Positions 45,801-55,756 of a stretch of 64,000 nucleotides of DNA are shown piece by piece. Each line of letters begins with the position of its first letter. The first letter of the stretch is position 1. The position numbers and the translations under genes are program-made. The notes below the pieces were generated by a model. That model had not been told where the DNA came from, did not search any database, and was given only the letters and a program-made list of their open reading frames with translations. Where the stretch lies: the NCBI RefSeq assembly GCF_015477775.1, contig NZ_JADLQO010000001.1:930001-994000 (forward strand), in the 5' to 3' direction. This DNA comes from Nocardia abscessus (GTDB lineage: Bacteria > Actinomycetota > Actinomycetes > Mycobacteriales > Mycobacteriaceae).

Positions 45801-48159
45801 CGCGGGCCACACCACGTTCCTGGAGCTGGCGCCGAATTCCGTTGCGCTGATGCAGGTCCTGGGCACCACCTTCGCCGCGGGCGTGCACGACGCGCAGCTC
45901 ATCCCCACGCTCAAGCGCAAGGAGGACGAGTCCGCGGGTGTGATCGCCGCGCTCGCCCAGCTCTACGTGCACGGGCACAAGGTGGACCTGTTCTCGCTGC
46001 TCGGGCCGGGCGACTACGCCGACATCCCGCGCACCACGTTCCTGCGCAAGGAGTACTGGCCGAAGGTCCAGCTGTCCACGGGCGGCAACGGCCGGGTTCC
46101 GGGTGCGCACGTGGCGCTGCCGGACGGCAGGCACGTCTGGGAAGTGCAGGCGTCCTCGGTGACCGATCTCGCCGGATTGGTGCGCGCCGCCGCGGCGCAG
46201 GTGCTCAGCGACGTCTCGCTCGGCGCGTCCGTTCCGCATGCGCCGATCCCGGGCGCGGGCACACTCACCACCACGCTCACCCCGCATCCCGGTGGCGCTT
46301 CGGTGCAGGTCCACGCCAAGGAGGGCAACGCCTTCCGGCTGGTGTTCGACGCCGTGGTGACCTCGAGTCAGCCCGCCCACTCCGCGCCGGAACCCGTCGC
46401 GGCCGAGCCGATCCCGGCGATCGCCGCGCAGACGCAGAGCGACGCCGATATCGAGGTCGTGGAGACCTTCGGTGACCGCTGGGACCCGAACGGCACGCAG
46501 ACCGTCGAGGAGCGGCTCGCGCTGATCGTCGCGGAGTCCATGGGTTACGCGGTCGAGGATCTCCCGATGGAGATCCCGCTGATGGAACTCGGCTTGGACT
46601 CGCTGATGGCCATGCGCATCAAGAACCGGGTCGAGTACGAGTTCGACATCCCGCAGTTGCAGGTGCAGGCCGTGCGCGACGCGAGCCTGCACGAGGTCGG
46701 CAAGGTGCTGCGGTACGCGATCGAGCACCGCGACGAGGTGCAGGCGATGGCCGATCAGCAGGCTGCCGACAAAGCGGCGGGCGGCGGGGGCGAGCTGACC
46801 GTCGATGCCGACTTCATCGCCACGGCGCGTGCTGCCCTGGCCACCGGCGCCGACCCGGTTGCCGCGGTGGCGGGCGCGTCGCCGGACGCCGGTACGGCCG
46901 GGGAGGTCGACGCCACACCGGAAAGTGCTGTACCAGAGGCCGATTCGGCTCCCGCGGCAGCGACTGCACCGGCTGCGGACAAGGTGGCCGAAGGTGACAC
47001 TGCTCCCTCTGCGGCACCGGTCGCGGCGGCTCCGGCCGCTGTCTTCGGTGGCGCGCAGCAGCCCGCCGACGAGGACGACGTCCCGCCGCGCGACGCCGCC
47101 GAGCGCCTGACCTTCGCCACCTGGGCGGTGGTGACCGGTAAGTCGGCCGGAGGCATCTTCAACACGCTGCCGATCCTCGACGAGGACACCGCGGAGAAGC
47201 TGGCCGCGCGCCTGACCGAACGGGTCAAGGCCGAGGTCACCATCGACGACGTGCTCGACTGCGAGACCATCGAGCAGCTCGCCGACATCGTCCGCGAACT
47301 CCAGGACAGCGGTGCGGATGTGGACGGTTTCGTCCGTCCGTTGCGACCGCGCGCGGAGGGCTCGAACGCCGTGCCGGTCTTCGTGTTCCATCCGTCGGGC
47401 GGGAACACGCTGGTGTACGAACCGCTGTTGAAGCGGCTGCCCGCCGAGACGCCGATGTACGGCTTCGAGCGGGTCGACGGTTCGATCGAGGAACGGGCGC
47501 GCCAGTACCTGCCCGAGCTGCGCAAGCTTCAGGGCGACGGTCCGTTCGTGCTGTACGGCTGGTCGCTGGGTGCGGTGCTGGCCATGCAGACCGCGCAGTT
47601 GCTTCGTGCCGAGGGCGCGGACGTGCGCGTGGTCGGCCTGATCGACCTGGCCATCCCGACCCAGGACGAGGACAACAGTCCCGAGGAGCGGGTGCGCCGG
47701 ATCGAGCGCTATCAGACGTTCGCCAAGAAGACCTACGGTGTCGACGGCGAGCTGGACCGCGATCAGTTGGAGACGCTGGCAGCGGCCTCCGACGAAGAGC
47801 AGTTCAAGATGATCAGCGACCTGATCAAGATCAGTGGCGCGAAGATTCCCGGTGGCGTCTTGGAACACCAGCGCACCTCGTGGATCGATAGTCGCCACCT
47901 CGCCCGGACCCAGCCGTCGCACTACGACGGCAACGTTGTGCTCTACCTCGCCGATCGCTATCACGACGGGATGATCGAGCTCGAGCCACGCTTCGCCGAT
48001 CGAGTGCCGAACGGCGGCTGGGACGAGTACATCCCGAATTTGGAGGTCGTCCACATCGCCGGCGACCACCTGCAGATCATCGACGAACCGCGGATCGGGA
48101 AGATCGGAGCCGACCTGACCGCGAAGCTCGCCGCGATCGAGGCGAAAGGGGCCAAGTGA
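42838..48159 (+). CDS. pks13: Mycolic-acid condensing polyketide synthase Pks13
   Basis: A 1773-residue multidomain enzyme that condenses the meromycolyl chain with a carboxylated alpha chain to give the mycolate precursor. Order: N-terminal ACP (Ser76 in FGLASRD), ketosynthase (Cys320 in DTACSSTL, His in EAHGTGT), acyltransferase (Ser811 in GHSMGE), second ACP (Ser1255 in GLDSLMAM), an Ala/Pro-rich linker (about 1325-1405) with a short helical region, then thioesterase (Ser1576 in YGWSLGA). All active residues are present. ATG 42838 was chosen over TTG 42835. It overlaps accD4 (GTGA), so subunits are made together. Domain order matches the mycobacterial enzyme. Confidence 0.98.
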   Translation: MADNEGTPTQTTDTPPVETVADAAAPAESAKGGGAQTDISVAELREWLRRWVSEATGQPIEQITVDRPMEEFGLASRDAIALGGDIEELTGVMLNATIVYQHPTIASLAERIVNGEPEAPAESGDGAFYTAGYRPGEAHDIAIVGLSTRLPGAGDTPDSTWEFLIGRGDGIRERPEGRWSEFLGEPQLAEAIEKANTRGGYLDQEVVKGFDAEFFAMSPVEVERVDPQQRLAMELTWEALEHARIPASDLKGEPVGVFIGSSGNDFMLLAALGLGGDRDPNVPVSAEAYAIMGSVTSIIPNRVSYFFDFRGPSIAVDTACSSTLVAVHEAVQALRGGEADLALAGGVNMLLAPMATLGFDANGGLAKDGHIKAFSSDADGMIRSEGGGLVVLKRLADAERDGDTIYAVIKGSAVNNDGRSNGLLAPNPDAQAEVLRRAYRDAGIAPSTVDYIEAHGTGTLIGDPIEADALGRVVGRGREADKPALLGSAKTNFGHLESGAGAASLAKVVMSLQHNVIPPNIGYAGPNPYIPWDQARLKIVDEPTEFPRYSGKATIGVSGFGFGGTNAHLVVQEYAPSVETRAPFSELESQLDEDAVDENTEAAAESDALDEVAKAAAEAASVAEWTAERAEPLPQILPVSGYLPSRRRRAAAELADWLESEAGAQTPLADVARSLAKRSHWRSRGVVLAKTHEEAVAGLRAIAAGKPGTGVFTADAPAAMGPMWVFAGFGAQHRKMGKQLYLENSIFARAVDEVDELVQDEAGYSVRELFLDDSQDYNVGTSQVGIFTIQIGLAALLRAHGAEPEAVVGHSMGEVAGAYIAGGLPLEDAVRVICARSRLMGEGEQMISDDDVRNMALIEYSAEDVANLLPDYPDVEVAVYAAPTNTVIGGPQEQVAAIVARVEAEGKFARVLQTRGAGHTSQMDPLLGELAAELAGIEPTKLKAGLYSTVHKEEYFRAGSDPIHDEDYWVKNMRHSVYFTNAVKLAVDAGHTTFLELAPNSVALMQVLGTTFAAGVHDAQLIPTLKRKEDESAGVIAALAQLYVHGHKVDLFSLLGPGDYADIPRTTFLRKEYWPKVQLSTGGNGRVPGAHVALPDGRHVWEVQASSVTDLAGLVRAAAAQVLSDVSLGASVPHAPIPGAGTLTTTLTPHPGGASVQVHAKEGNAFRLVFDAVVTSSQPAHSAPEPVAAEPIPAIAAQTQSDADIEVVETFGDRWDPNGTQTVEERLALIVAESMGYAVEDLPMEIPLMELGLDSLMAMRIKNRVEYEFDIPQLQVQAVRDASLHEVGKVLRYAIEHRDEVQAMADQQAADKAAGGGGELTVDADFIATARAALATGADPVAAVAGASPDAGTAGEVDATPESAVPEADSAPAAATAPAADKVAEGDTAPSAAPVAAAPAAVFGGAQQPADEDDVPPRDAAERLTFATWAVVTGKSAGGIFNTLPILDEDTAEKLAARLTERVKAEVTIDDVLDCETIEQLADIVRELQDSGADVDGFVRPLRPRAEGSNAVPVFVFHPSGGNTLVYEPLLKRLPAETPMYGFERVDGSIEERARQYLPELRKLQGDGPFVLYGWSLGAVLAMQTAQLLRAEGADVRVVGLIDLAIPTQDEDNSPEERVRRIERYQTFAKKTYGVDGELDRDQLETLAAASDEEQFKMISDLIKISGAKIPGGVLEHQRTSWIDSRHLARTQPSHYDGNVVLYLADRYHDGMIELEPRFADRVPNGGWDEYIPNLEVVHIAGDHLQIIDEPRIGKIGADLTAKLAAIEAKGAK

Positions 48160-49700
48160 GCACTACTGCCGAAAAACTCGCCGACCTGCGCAAGCGACTG
48201 GAACTAGCGCAGGAACCGGCGGGTGAAGCGGGGGTGACCAAGCGGGCGAGGAAAGGTATCCCCAGCGCCCGCGACCGGATCAACATGCTGCTCGATCCGG
48301 GCACCTTCGTGGAAATCGGTGCGCTGGTGCGCAAACCGGGTGATCCCGCCGCCCTCTACGGCGACGGCGTCGTCACCGGGCACGGCCTGGTCGAAGGCAG
48401 GCCCGTGGCGGTGTTCTCGCACGACCAGACCGTCTACGGCGGTTCGGTCGGGGAGATGTTCGGCCGCAAGGTGGCCGGGATCCTGGAGTACGCGGCCAAG
48501 GTCGGGTGCCCGGTGGTCGGCATCAACGACTCCGGCGGCGCGCGCGTGCAGGAGGCGGTGACGTCGCTGGCCTGGTACGCCGAGCTGGGGCGGCGGCAGG
48601 AGCCGCTGTCGGGCCTGGTCCCGCAGATCTCGATGATCCTCGGCAAGTGCGCGGGTGGCGCCGTCTACGCCCCGATCAACACCGACGTGGTGGTGGCGAC
48701 CGAAGAGGCGTACATGTTCGTCACCGGCCCCAAGGTGATCCGTGAGGTCACCGGCGAGGACGTGAGCCTCGAGGAACTCGGCGGCGCGCGCAGCCAGGCC
48801 GAATACGGCAACATCCACCACGTGGCCAAGGACGAGACGTCCGCGTTCGAGTGGGTGCGCGAGTACCTGGGCTACCTGCCGACCAGCTGCCAGGAACTGG
48901 CGCCGATCGTGAACCCCGGCCTGGAGCCGGAGACCACCGACAGCGACCTGGAGCTGAACTCGATCGTCCCGGACTCCGACAACGCCGGGTACGACATGCA
49001 CGAGATCCTGCTGCGCATCTTCGACGACGGCGCCTTCCACGAGGTGGGCGCGTCGGCGGGCCGCAACGTCATCACCGGATTCGCCCGCGTCGACGGGCGC
49101 AGCGTCGGTGTGGTCGCCAACCAGCCGATGGTGTACGCGGGCGCGCTGGACGCCAGGGCTTCGGACAAGGCCGCGCATTTCGTGCGCCTGTGCGACGCGT
49201 TCGAGATCCCGCTGGTGTTCGTCGTCGACACGCCCGGGTTCCTGCCCGGTGTGGAACAGGAGAAGATCGGCGTCATCAAGCGGGGTGGACGCTTCCTGTT
49301 CTCCTATGTCGAGGCGACGGTGCCGAAGGTCACCGTGGTGATCCGCAAGTCCTACGGCGGCGGTTACGCCGTGATGGGCTCCAAGCAGCTGGGCGCGGAC
49401 GTGAACCTGGCCTGGCCGACCGCGCGGATCGCGGTCATGGGCGCGGAGAGCGCGGTCAGCCTGATCGGGGCCAAGCAGATCGACGCCGCGCCGGAGGACC
49501 AGCGCGCCGCGATCCGACAGCAGATGATCGACTTCTACAACGCCACCGTGGCGACGCCGTGGGTGGCCGCCGAGCGCGGATACATCGACGCGGTGATCGA
49601 GCCGGCGAAGACCCGGCTCGAACTTCGTCGCGCGCTACAGCTGTTGCGGGACAAGTCACTTGCCCGCAATCCCCGCAAGCACCACCTGCTGCCGCTGTAG
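48156..49700 (+). CDS. accD4: Acyl-CoA carboxylase beta subunit AccD4
   Basis: A 514-residue carboxyltransferase subunit. With a biotinylated alpha subunit encoded elsewhere it carboxylates the long acyl-CoA extender used by Pks13. N- and C-terminal crotonase-like carboxyltransferase lobes are seen, with oxyanion-hole glycines in [10 protein letters not shown] and the biotin-side [18 protein letters not shown] region. The GTG start overlaps the pks13 stop. It ends the fadD32-pks13-accD4 unit and faces the cyclophilin gene across a hairpin. Confidence 0.96.
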   Translation: MSTTAEKLADLRKRLELAQEPAGEAGVTKRARKGIPSARDRINMLLDPGTFVEIGALVRKPGDPAALYGDGVVTGHGLVEGRPVAVFSHDQTVYGGSVGEMFGRKVAGILEYAAKVGCPVVGINDSGGARVQEAVTSLAWYAELGRRQEPLSGLVPQISMILGKCAGGAVYAPINTDVVVATEEAYMFVTGPKVIREVTGEDVSLEELGGARSQAEYGNIHHVAKDETSAFEWVREYLGYLPTSCQELAPIVNPGLEPETTDSDLELNSIVPDSDNAGYDMHEILLRIFDDGAFHEVGASAGRNVITGFARVDGRSVGVVANQPMVYAGALDARASDKAAHFVRLCDAFEIPLVFVVDTPGFLPGVEQEKIGVIKRGGRFLFSYVEATVPKVTVVIRKSYGGGYAVMGSKQLGADVNLAWPTARIAVMGAESAVSLIGAKQIDAAPEDQRAAIRQQMIDFYNATVATPWVAAERGYIDAVIEPAKTRLELRRALQLLRDKSLARNPRKHHLLPL

Positions 49701-49716
49701 CCACCCCCGGAGCACG

Positions 49717-49748
49717 ATCGGGCCGTACCCCTCGAGGCGCGGCCCGAT
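49717..49748. terminator. Bidirectional terminator between accD4 and the cyclophilin gene
   Basis: ATCGGGCCG (49717-49725) pairs with CGGCCCGAT (49740-49748) across a 14-base loop, between two convergent genes. Confidence 0.75.
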
Positions 49749-49769
49749 TCGCGTCGCCGGTACGAAAGA

Positions 49770-50267
49770 TCAGCTGACGGTGGCGGATTCGATGACGACG
49801 TCGTCGACCGGCACGTCCTGGTGCATGCCTGCCGATGACGTGGCGACACCGGCGATCTTGTCGACCACGTCGGTGCCCTCGGTCACCGCGCCGAACACGG
49901 CGTAGCCCCAGCCCGCCGCGTTGGGCGCGGAGTGGTTGAGGAAATCGTTGTCGGAGACGTTGATGAAGAACTGCGCGGTGGCCGAGTGCGGGTCGTTGGT
50001 GCGGGCCATCGCGACGGTGTATTTGGCGTTCTTCAGACCGTTGTCGGCTTCGTTCTGGATCGGGGCGTTGGTGCCCTTCTGGCGCAGGCCGGGCTCGAAC
50101 CCGCCGCCCTGGATCATGAAGCCGGGAATGACGCGGTGGAAGATCGTGCCGTTGTAGTGGCCCGCGTTCACGTAGTCCACGAAATTGCGCACCGTGTTCG
50201 GAGCTTTCTGATCATCCAGTTCGAGGACGATCGGTCCGTAGTTCGTCGAGAGATTCACCTTGGTCAT
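49770..50267 (-). CDS. Cyclophilin-type peptidyl-prolyl cis-trans isomerase
   Basis: A 165-residue cytoplasmic isomerase of the cyclophilin fold. Motifs [13 protein letters not shown] and [17 protein letters not shown] carry the active-site Arg, Phe, Met and Gln. The C-terminal [11 protein letters not shown] completes the core. No signal peptide is present. ATG 50267 has GGAAAGGTGGGG immediately upstream; a start three codons earlier would lose it. The protein is a general folding helper and has no evident link to the flanking wall genes. Its promoter should lie in the 199-base divergent interval shared with emb. Confidence 0.95.
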   Translation of the reverse strand: MTKVNLSTNYGPIVLELDDQKAPNTVRNFVDYVNAGHYNGTIFHRVIPGFMIQGGGFEPGLRQKGTNAPIQNEADNGLKNAKYTVAMARTNDPHSATAQFFINVSDNDFLNHSAPNAAGWGYAVFGAVTEGTDVVDKIAGVATSSAGMHQDVPVDDVVIESATVS

Positions 50268-50466
50268 AAGCCCCACCTTTCCATCCCTCCGTAAACCGGT
50301 GCGTCATACGGGTCCTTTTTTCAGGTGCGCGGGGTCGGATACGGACAACTGATTTCGTATGCACACAGGCAACTCGCTGGAAACGCCCAGAACACGAGCG
50401 GCGGCCGACGCAGGACCGGTCCGGAAATCCCGCGATGCCCGACTAGCACGGCCTTAAGACCCGGAG

Positions 50467-53400
50467 ATGCGGGGGAGCCAGATAGCATTGCGAACCGTGC
50501 CCGACGCCGCTACCGCTGTTCTTACGAAACCCCCCGCCGCCCCGGTGGTGACCAGGAACGATTTCCGCACCGCCCGGCTCATCGCATTGGTCGCCGGGTT
50601 GCTCGGCGCGCTGTTCGCACTGGCGACGCCGTTCTTGCCGGTCACGCAGACGACGGCGGTGCTGAACTGGCCGCAGGGCGGGACGCTCGGCAACGTTCAG
50701 GCCCCGCTGATGTCGCAGGTCCCGATCGACCTGAAGGCGACTATTCCGTGCGAGACGATCGCCCAGCTGCCCGAGCGGGGCGGCATGCTGCTGGCTACCG
50801 CGCCGCCGCAGGGCGACCGGGCCGCGCTGGAGGCGATGTTCGTGCGGGTGTCGGAGACCTCGGTGGACGTGGTGGACCGCAACGCGGTCGTCGTGTCGGC
50901 CGACCGCAGCCGCATGGGCGAGTGCGCCGCGCTGAGCATCAGCTCCGACAGCGAGCGCACCTACGCCGTCTTCACCGGGCTCACCAAGCAGGTGGAGCGG
51001 CCGGTCGAGGGTGGGGCGCCCGGGGCGACCGAACTGGCCACCGTACCGGTGGAGGGGCAGCTGGGCGGCGATCTGCGGCCCCAGGTAGTCGGGGTGTTCT
51101 CCGACCTCAAGGGCGCGGCGCCCGCCGGGTTGGCGTTCGACATGACCGTGGACACCCGCTTCTCGTCCAGCCCGACCGCGATCAAGCTGGTCGCGATGAT
51201 CGCGGCGGTGCTGTGCACGCTGATCGCGCTGGCGGCGCTGGCCCGGCTCGACGGCAGTGACGGGCGCGGGCACCGCCGGTTCCTGCCGGCGAACTGGCTG
51301 AAGCCGACCTGGGCGGACGGCGCGGTGGCCGGCACGCTGCTGCTGTGGCATTTCGCGGGCGCGAACACCTCCGACGACGGTTACATCCTCAGCATGGTGC
51401 GGGTCGCCCCGCACGCGGGCTACATGGCCAACTACTTCCGCTGGTACGGCGTGCCGGAGGCCCCGTTCGGCTGGTACTACTACGTGATCCAGGTCTTCTC
51501 CGAGATCTCCACCGCCAGCCCCTGGGTGCGGTTGCCCGCGCTGGCTTGCGCGATCCTCTGCTGGCTGGTGATCAGTCGCGAGGTCGTGCCTCGCCTCGGC
51601 CGGGGCGTGCGCACCAGCAAGGTGGCGCTGTGGACCGGCGGACTGGTGTTCCTGGCGTTCTGGCTGCCGTTCGACAACGGTCTGCGCTCCGAGCCGATCG
51701 TCGCGCTCGGCGCCCTGCTGACCTGGGTGTCGATCGAGCGGGCCATCGCGACCGGTCGCCTGCTGCCCGCCGCGGTGGCCATCCTGGTGGCGGCGTTCAC
51801 CCTGGCGGCCGCGCCGACGGGCCTGATGTGCGTGGCGGCGTTGCTGGCAGGCATCCGTCCACTGGTGCGCATCGTGGTGCGCAAGCATCGGCAGTTCGCG
51901 GCGCTGGGCGCCGGGCGGTGGGGTTCGACGTTGCCGCTGCTCGCCCCGATCGCCGCGGCCGGTGTGCTCGTGCTGACGGTGGTCTACAGCGACCAGACCT
52001 TCGCGGGCATCCAGGAGGCCAACCGGGTGCGCCAGGTGACCGGGCCGAACCTGGCCTGGTACGAGGACTACCTGCGCTACTACTACCTGTTCGTGGAGAC
52101 CGTCGACGGCTCGCTGTCGCGCCGTTTCGCCTTCCTGGTGATGCTGCTGTGCCTGTTCACCACCATGCTGGTGCTGTTGCGGCGCAGGCAGGTGCCCGGC
52201 ATCGCGAGCGGGCCGACCTGGCGGCTGATGGGCGTGGTGTTCGGGACGATCTTCTTCATGATGTTCAACCCGACCAAGTGGACCCACCACTTCGGCGCGT
52301 ACGCGGGCATCGCGGGTTCGCTGGCGGCGGTCACCGCGGTCGCGGTCTCGGCCAGCGCGCTGCGGGCCCGCAAGAACCGGGCGATCTTCCTGGCCGGGTT
52401 GCTGTTCGTGCTCGCGGTCGCGTTCTCCGGGATCAACGGCTACTGGTACGTGTCCAGCTTCGGTGTTCCGTGGTTCGACAAGCGGATCTCGCTGCAGGGC
52501 TACCAGTCGAACACCGTCATGCTCATGCTGTTCGGCCTGGCGCTGGCACTGGTCGGCTGGTACGCGCTGCGTGAGGACTACACCAAACCGCAGCCGTCCG
52601 CGAAGACGGCGCGCGGCAGGCGGATCCGCCGGTTCGCCGCGATCCCGCTCACCGTGGTCGCCGCGCTGATGGTCGCGCTCGAGGTGCTCTCGCTGGTCAA
52701 GGGCGCCGTCTCGCAGTACCCGGCCTATTCGCTGGCCCGGTCGAACATCGACGCCCTCGGCGGCAGCACCTGCGGCCTGGCCAACGACGTGCTGGTGGAG
52801 CCGGACCCGAACGGCGGCAGGCTGGAGCCGATCATCGATCCGGCGCGTCCGCTGACCGATCCGCTCGCGGGCGTCGATTCGGTCGGATTCGACCCGAACG
52901 GCGTGCCCAACGATCTGTCCGCCGACAGCGTCGAGGTGAAGCCGGGCACCGGCAACACCTCCACCCAGTCGGTCGGCGCGGCGTTCGCGGAAGGCCAGAG
53001 CGCGGGCACCGGCGGTGGTCAGGGCGCGCTCGGCGTCAACGGCTCCACCGTCGCGCTGCCGTTCGGCCTCGACCCGGCGTCCACGCCGATCCTCGGCAGC
53101 TACCAGAACGGTATGCAGCAGCCCGCGAACGTCACCTCGAGCTGGTACCAGCTGCCCGCCCGTTCGGCGGACAAGCCGCTGGTGGTGATCTCGGCCGCCG
53201 GTCGCATCCTCTCCTTCGACGACACCGGCGCGATGAAGTACGGCCAGTCGCTCACCGTGGACTACGGCAAGCACCTGCCCGACGGCACCGTGCAGAAGCT
53301 CGGCACCTACCTGCCGCGCGACATCGGCCCCTTCCCGTCCTGGCGCAACCTGCGGGTGCCGCTGGACGAGATCGCCCCCGACGCCGACGCGGTGCGCATC

Positions 53401-53853
53401 GTCGCCAACGACCCGATCCTGATCGGGGACCAGTGGCTGGCGTTCACGCCGCCGCGGATGCCGAAGTTGCAGACGCTCAACAGCCTGCTCGGCTCCCAGC
53501 AGCCGATCCTGCTGGACTGGGCGGTGGGCCTGCAGTTCCCGTGCCAGCGTCCGTTCGACCACGAGAACGGCGTGGCCGAGGTGCCCGGCTACCGCATCCT
53601 GCCGGACCGTCCGCTGGCGATCAGTTCGACGAACACCTGGCAGGCCGAGGAATTCGGCGGTCCGCTCGGCTTCGCCCAGATGCTGGCCAAGTCGACCACG
53701 GTGCCCACTTACCTGAAGCACGACTGGGCACGCGACTGGGGCTCCCTGGAGCGCTACGACCAGTACGACCGCAACGCGGTCCCGGCGAAGCTGGACACCG
53801 GCACCACTACGCGCTCCGGCCTCTGGTCGCCTGGCAACCTGCGGGTGTTCTGA
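50467..53853 (+). CDS. emb: Arabinosyltransferase, Emb family (plus-strand copy)
   Basis: A 1128-residue GT-C membrane glycosyltransferase that polymerises arabinan from DPA. The catalytic pair is Asp303-Asp304 in ANTSDDGYILSM. Met310 corresponds by motif to EmbB Met306, the site of ethambutol resistance mutations in M. tuberculosis. The WTHHFGAYAG loop and a C-terminal carbohydrate-binding region (AVGLQFPCQRPFDHENGVAEVPGYR in parts) fit the family. About 13 membrane segments are expected. The start is uncertain: ATG 50467 or GTG 50497. Which mycobacterial Emb it matches cannot be decided here. It is separated from, and inverted relative to, the other emb gene. Confidence 0.94.
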   Translation: MRGSQIALRTVPDAATAVLTKPPAAPVVTRNDFRTARLIALVAGLLGALFALATPFLPVTQTTAVLNWPQGGTLGNVQAPLMSQVPIDLKATIPCETIAQLPERGGMLLATAPPQGDRAALEAMFVRVSETSVDVVDRNAVVVSADRSRMGECAALSISSDSERTYAVFTGLTKQVERPVEGGAPGATELATVPVEGQLGGDLRPQVVGVFSDLKGAAPAGLAFDMTVDTRFSSSPTAIKLVAMIAAVLCTLIALAALARLDGSDGRGHRRFLPANWLKPTWADGAVAGTLLLWHFAGANTSDDGYILSMVRVAPHAGYMANYFRWYGVPEAPFGWYYYVIQVFSEISTASPWVRLPALACAILCWLVISREVVPRLGRGVRTSKVALWTGGLVFLAFWLPFDNGLRSEPIVALGALLTWVSIERAIATGRLLPAAVAILVAAFTLAAAPTGLMCVAALLAGIRPLVRIVVRKHRQFAALGAGRWGSTLPLLAPIAAAGVLVLTVVYSDQTFAGIQEANRVRQVTGPNLAWYEDYLRYYYLFVETVDGSLSRRFAFLVMLLCLFTTMLVLLRRRQVPGIASGPTWRLMGVVFGTIFFMMFNPTKWTHHFGAYAGIAGSLAAVTAVAVSASALRARKNRAIFLAGLLFVLAVAFSGINGYWYVSSFGVPWFDKRISLQGYQSNTVMLMLFGLALALVGWYALREDYTKPQPSAKTARGRRIRRFAAIPLTVVAALMVALEVLSLVKGAVSQYPAYSLARSNIDALGGSTCGLANDVLVEPDPNGGRLEPIIDPARPLTDPLAGVDSVGFDPNGVPNDLSADSVEVKPGTGNTSTQSVGAAFAEGQSAGTGGGQGALGVNGSTVALPFGLDPASTPILGSYQNGMQQPANVTSSWYQLPARSADKPLVVISAAGRILSFDDTGAMKYGQSLTVDYGKHLPDGTVQKLGTYLPRDIGPFPSWRNLRVPLDEIAPDADAVRIVANDPILIGDQWLAFTPPRMPKLQTLNSLLGSQQPILLDWAVGLQFPCQRPFDHENGVAEVPGYRILPDRPLAISSTNTWQAEEFGGPLGFAQMLAKSTTVPTYLKHDWARDWGSLERYDQYDRNAVPAKLDTGTTTRSGLWSPGNLRVF

Positions 53854-53879
53854 TCCCACCGGGTGAGCCCGGACAGCGC

Positions 53880-53915
53880 AGGGCCGTCGCGTCGAACCAA
53901 CGATGCGACGGCCCT
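53880..53915 (+). terminator. Terminator after the plus-strand emb gene
   Basis: AGGGCCGTCGC (53880-53890) pairs perfectly with GCGACGGCCCT (53905-53915). It starts 27 bases after the stop and is followed by TTTGCG. Confidence 0.8.
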
Positions 53916-53999
53916 TTGCGTCTCCCTCGACCGACGGCGGACGTGCCGATACCCGTCGACGTCACTTTCGGCGAGCCGACCAGGGAGGGCACCGAACAC

Positions 54000-54037
54000 A
54001 GGGCCGCCGCGCAGGGAAAATCCTGCGCGGCGGCCCT
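54000..54037 (-). terminator. Very stable hairpin, terminator of the small minus-strand gene
   Basis: A perfect 16-base stem (agggccgccgcgcagg with cctgcgcggcggccct) and a six-base loop lie 30 bases beyond the stop of the small frame at 54068-54226. It could stop transcription from either side. Confidence 0.75.
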
Positions 54038-54067
54038 GCCGTTCGTTTACCGGTGCGGAACCGGGGC

Positions 54068-54226
54068 TCAGACCTTCAACCGAAGGCCGAGCTCGCGCCG
54101 GAGCACCTCTTGCGAAGGGAGGCGGCCGAGCACGCGCAGCACCGCAGGCCGCAGCTCCCGTTGTTCCTCTTCGCTGAGCAGTCCGACAAGATCGCGCAGA
54201 TCCATTTCATCGAATGCCGTTGTCAT
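54068..54226 (-). CDS. Small 52-residue hypothetical protein
   Basis: Not recognised. The product begins MTTAFDEMDLRDLVGLLSEEEQ and is a mostly helical, charged chain with an Asp/Glu-rich first half and an Arg/Leu-rich end (RRELGLRLKV). No obvious ribosome binding site precedes ATG 54226; the internal ATG eight codons on is an alternative. In its favour are ordinary amino-acid composition, lack of overlap with a better gene, and a strong hairpin just after the stop. The longer frame that contains it reads antisense-like Arg/Ala-rich sequence through the HxlR gene and is not credible. It lies downstream of the HxlR gene on the same strand, 86 bases away. Confidence 0.45.
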   Translation of the reverse strand: MTTAFDEMDLRDLVGLLSEEEQRELRPAVLRVLGRLPSQEVLRRELGLRLKV

Positions 54227-54312
54227 GGAAATCAGATTAAGGCCAGCGGGCCGATTCGTCCTGCGATGCTTCGCCACAGGTGGGAGCATATTTTTCAGAC
54301 CGGACAACCGGT

Positions 54313-54714
54313 TTACTGCCCGGTGCTGTCGTAGCGCTCCCGCGCGGCGATCACGTCGTCCATGCGCGTTTCCGCCCAGGCTTTGACGGCGCTCATGACC
54401 GGTTGCAGGCTGTGCCCGAGCGGGGTGAGTTCGTAGTCGACTCGCACCGGCACTTCCGCGGTGATCCGCCGCTCCACCAAGCCGTCGCGTTCCAAGCCGC
54501 GCAGCGTCTGGGTGAGCATCTTGGGGCTCACGCCCGCGATGACCCGATTCAGCTCGGCGTAGCGCAGTGGGCCGTCGGCGAGCGCGGCCAGCACGAGGCT
54601 CACCCACTTGTCGCTGATCCGGTCCAGCAGCTGTCGCGTCGGGCACTCGGCGATGTACGCGTCGTACCGCTGTTTGGCCAGGTCGCGGCGCTGCGCCGCG
54701 GTGGTGGTCGCCAT
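54313..54714 (-). CDS. HxlR-family winged-helix regulator
   Basis: A 133-residue MarR-like regulator. Cys24 in AECPTRQLL lies at the position where redox-sensing HxlR proteins keep their conserved Cys. The winged helix follows (WVSLVLAALADGPLRYAELNR, SPKMLTQTLRGLERDGLVERR, VDYELTPLGHSL). It is divergent from a quinone-oxidoreductase-like gene, the usual partner arrangement in which such a regulator represses the oxidoreductase until quinones or aldehydes modify the Cys. The palindromes at 54744-54770 between them are the probable operator. Confidence 0.92.
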   Translation of the reverse strand: MATTTAAQRRDLAKQRYDAYIAECPTRQLLDRISDKWVSLVLAALADGPLRYAELNRVIAGVSPKMLTQTLRGLERDGLVERRITAEVPVRVDYELTPLGHSLQPVMSAVKAWAETRMDDVIAARERYDSTGQ

Positions 54715-54743
54715 CGAAGTACCTCGCTACCTCTAACGCACTT

Positions 54744-54770
54744 TCGGGTAACTACTACCCGAGGGATAGT
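54744..54770. promoter_or_regulatory. Overlapping palindromes, probable HxlR operator
   Basis: TCGGGTA-actac-TACCCGA (54744-54762) is a perfect 7+5+7 palindrome. It overlaps ACTACCC-gag-GGATAGT (54754-54770), which is palindromic at six of seven positions. They lie in the 98-base divergent interval between the regulator and the oxidoreductase. Confidence 0.6.
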
Positions 54771-54812
54771 ACGCCTCCTAGGTTGGGCGATGTCTTGGAG
54801 GAAGGAAATCTC

Positions 54813-55736
54813 ATGCGTGCAGTAGTGGTACGTCGCCCCGGTCTGGTGGAGATCCTGGAAGTGCCGACCCCGCAGCCGGGGCCGGGCACGATCCGTATCG
54901 CGGTCGCGGCGGCGACGGTGAATCCGGTGGATCTGATGGTGCGCGCGGGTGTCGGCGGCACGCCGTTCGCCGCGCCGCGTGATCAGTGGGGCGTCGGCTG
55001 GGACGTCGCGGGGACGGTGGACGCGATCGGCGCGGGCGTCACCGAATTCACCATCGGGCAGGCCGTGATCGGCATCAGCGACCGGCTCGACGTCTCGCTC
55101 GGCGCCCAGGCCGACTTCGTGGTCCTGGAGGCCGGAAACGTCGCGCCCGCCCCGGTTTCGGTCTCGCCGGTGCAGGCGGCCACCATTCCGCTCAACGGTC
55201 TCACCGCCGTCCAGGCGCTCGACGCGCTCGATCTCGCGTCCACCGACACGCTGCTGGTCACCGGCGCGGCAGGCGCCGTCGGCGGCTTCGCCGTCGAACT
55301 GGCCGCGGCGCGCGGGCTACGGGTGATCGCCTCCGCCTCGCCCGCCGACGAGGACGCGGTGCGTGCGCTCGGCGCCACCGATTTCGTCCCGCGCCACGCG
55401 CCGCTCCCGGATGCCGTACGCGCCTTGTTCCCCGGCGGCGTGGACGCCGCCCTGGACGCCGCCGCACTCGGCCCCGCGACGCTCGCCGCGGTGCGCGGCG
55501 GCGGGCATTTCGTTTCCATCAGCGTCCCGAACACCCCGATCCCGCTGCGCGGCACCGACGTACGCACGGTTCTGGTCCGCGCCGACCGCGCCCAGCTCGA
55601 CGAGTTGGTCGCGCGGGTCGACGCGGGCGCACTCACCCTCCGCGTGGCCGAGACCTTGCCGTTGACCTCCGTGGCCGTTGCGCAGAAACAGCTGGCGGCC
55701 GGTGGCGTACGCGGCCGGTTGGTGCTGGTGCCCTGA
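54813..55736 (+). CDS. NADP-dependent zinc-free alcohol dehydrogenase/quinone oxidoreductase (MDR superfamily)
   Basis: A 307-residue medium-chain reductase of the quinone oxidoreductase branch. The N-terminal GroES-like domain (MRAVVVRRPG, WGVGWDVAGTVDAIGAGV) precedes a Rossmann domain with the nucleotide loop VTGAAGAVGGFAVELA. Zinc-binding Cys residues are absent, as expected for quinone oxidoreductases. ATG 54813 has AGGAAGG upstream. Control by the divergent HxlR regulator is likely. Together they form a self-contained detoxification cassette set between the two emb genes and unrelated to wall synthesis. Confidence 0.9.
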   Translation: MRAVVVRRPGLVEILEVPTPQPGPGTIRIAVAAATVNPVDLMVRAGVGGTPFAAPRDQWGVGWDVAGTVDAIGAGVTEFTIGQAVIGISDRLDVSLGAQADFVVLEAGNVAPAPVSVSPVQAATIPLNGLTAVQALDALDLASTDTLLVTGAAGAVGGFAVELAAARGLRVIASASPADEDAVRALGATDFVPRHAPLPDAVRALFPGGVDAALDAAALGPATLAAVRGGGHFVSISVPNTPIPLRGTDVRTVLVRADRAQLDELVARVDAGALTLRVAETLPLTSVAVAQKQLAAGGVRGRLVLVP

Positions 55737-55756
55737 CGCGGAAGGCCGTCGCTCTG

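Noticed and set aside
42688..48069. A very long open frame antisense to pks13
   Set aside because: It reads Arg/Val/Gly/Asp-rich sequence without domains. Such frames are expected opposite high-GC genes, and all pks13 active-site motifs are intact on the plus strand.
50443..53859. A long open frame antisense to the plus-strand emb gene
   Set aside because: Composition is His/Gln/Arg-rich with no recognisable fold, while the plus strand encodes a complete Emb protein.
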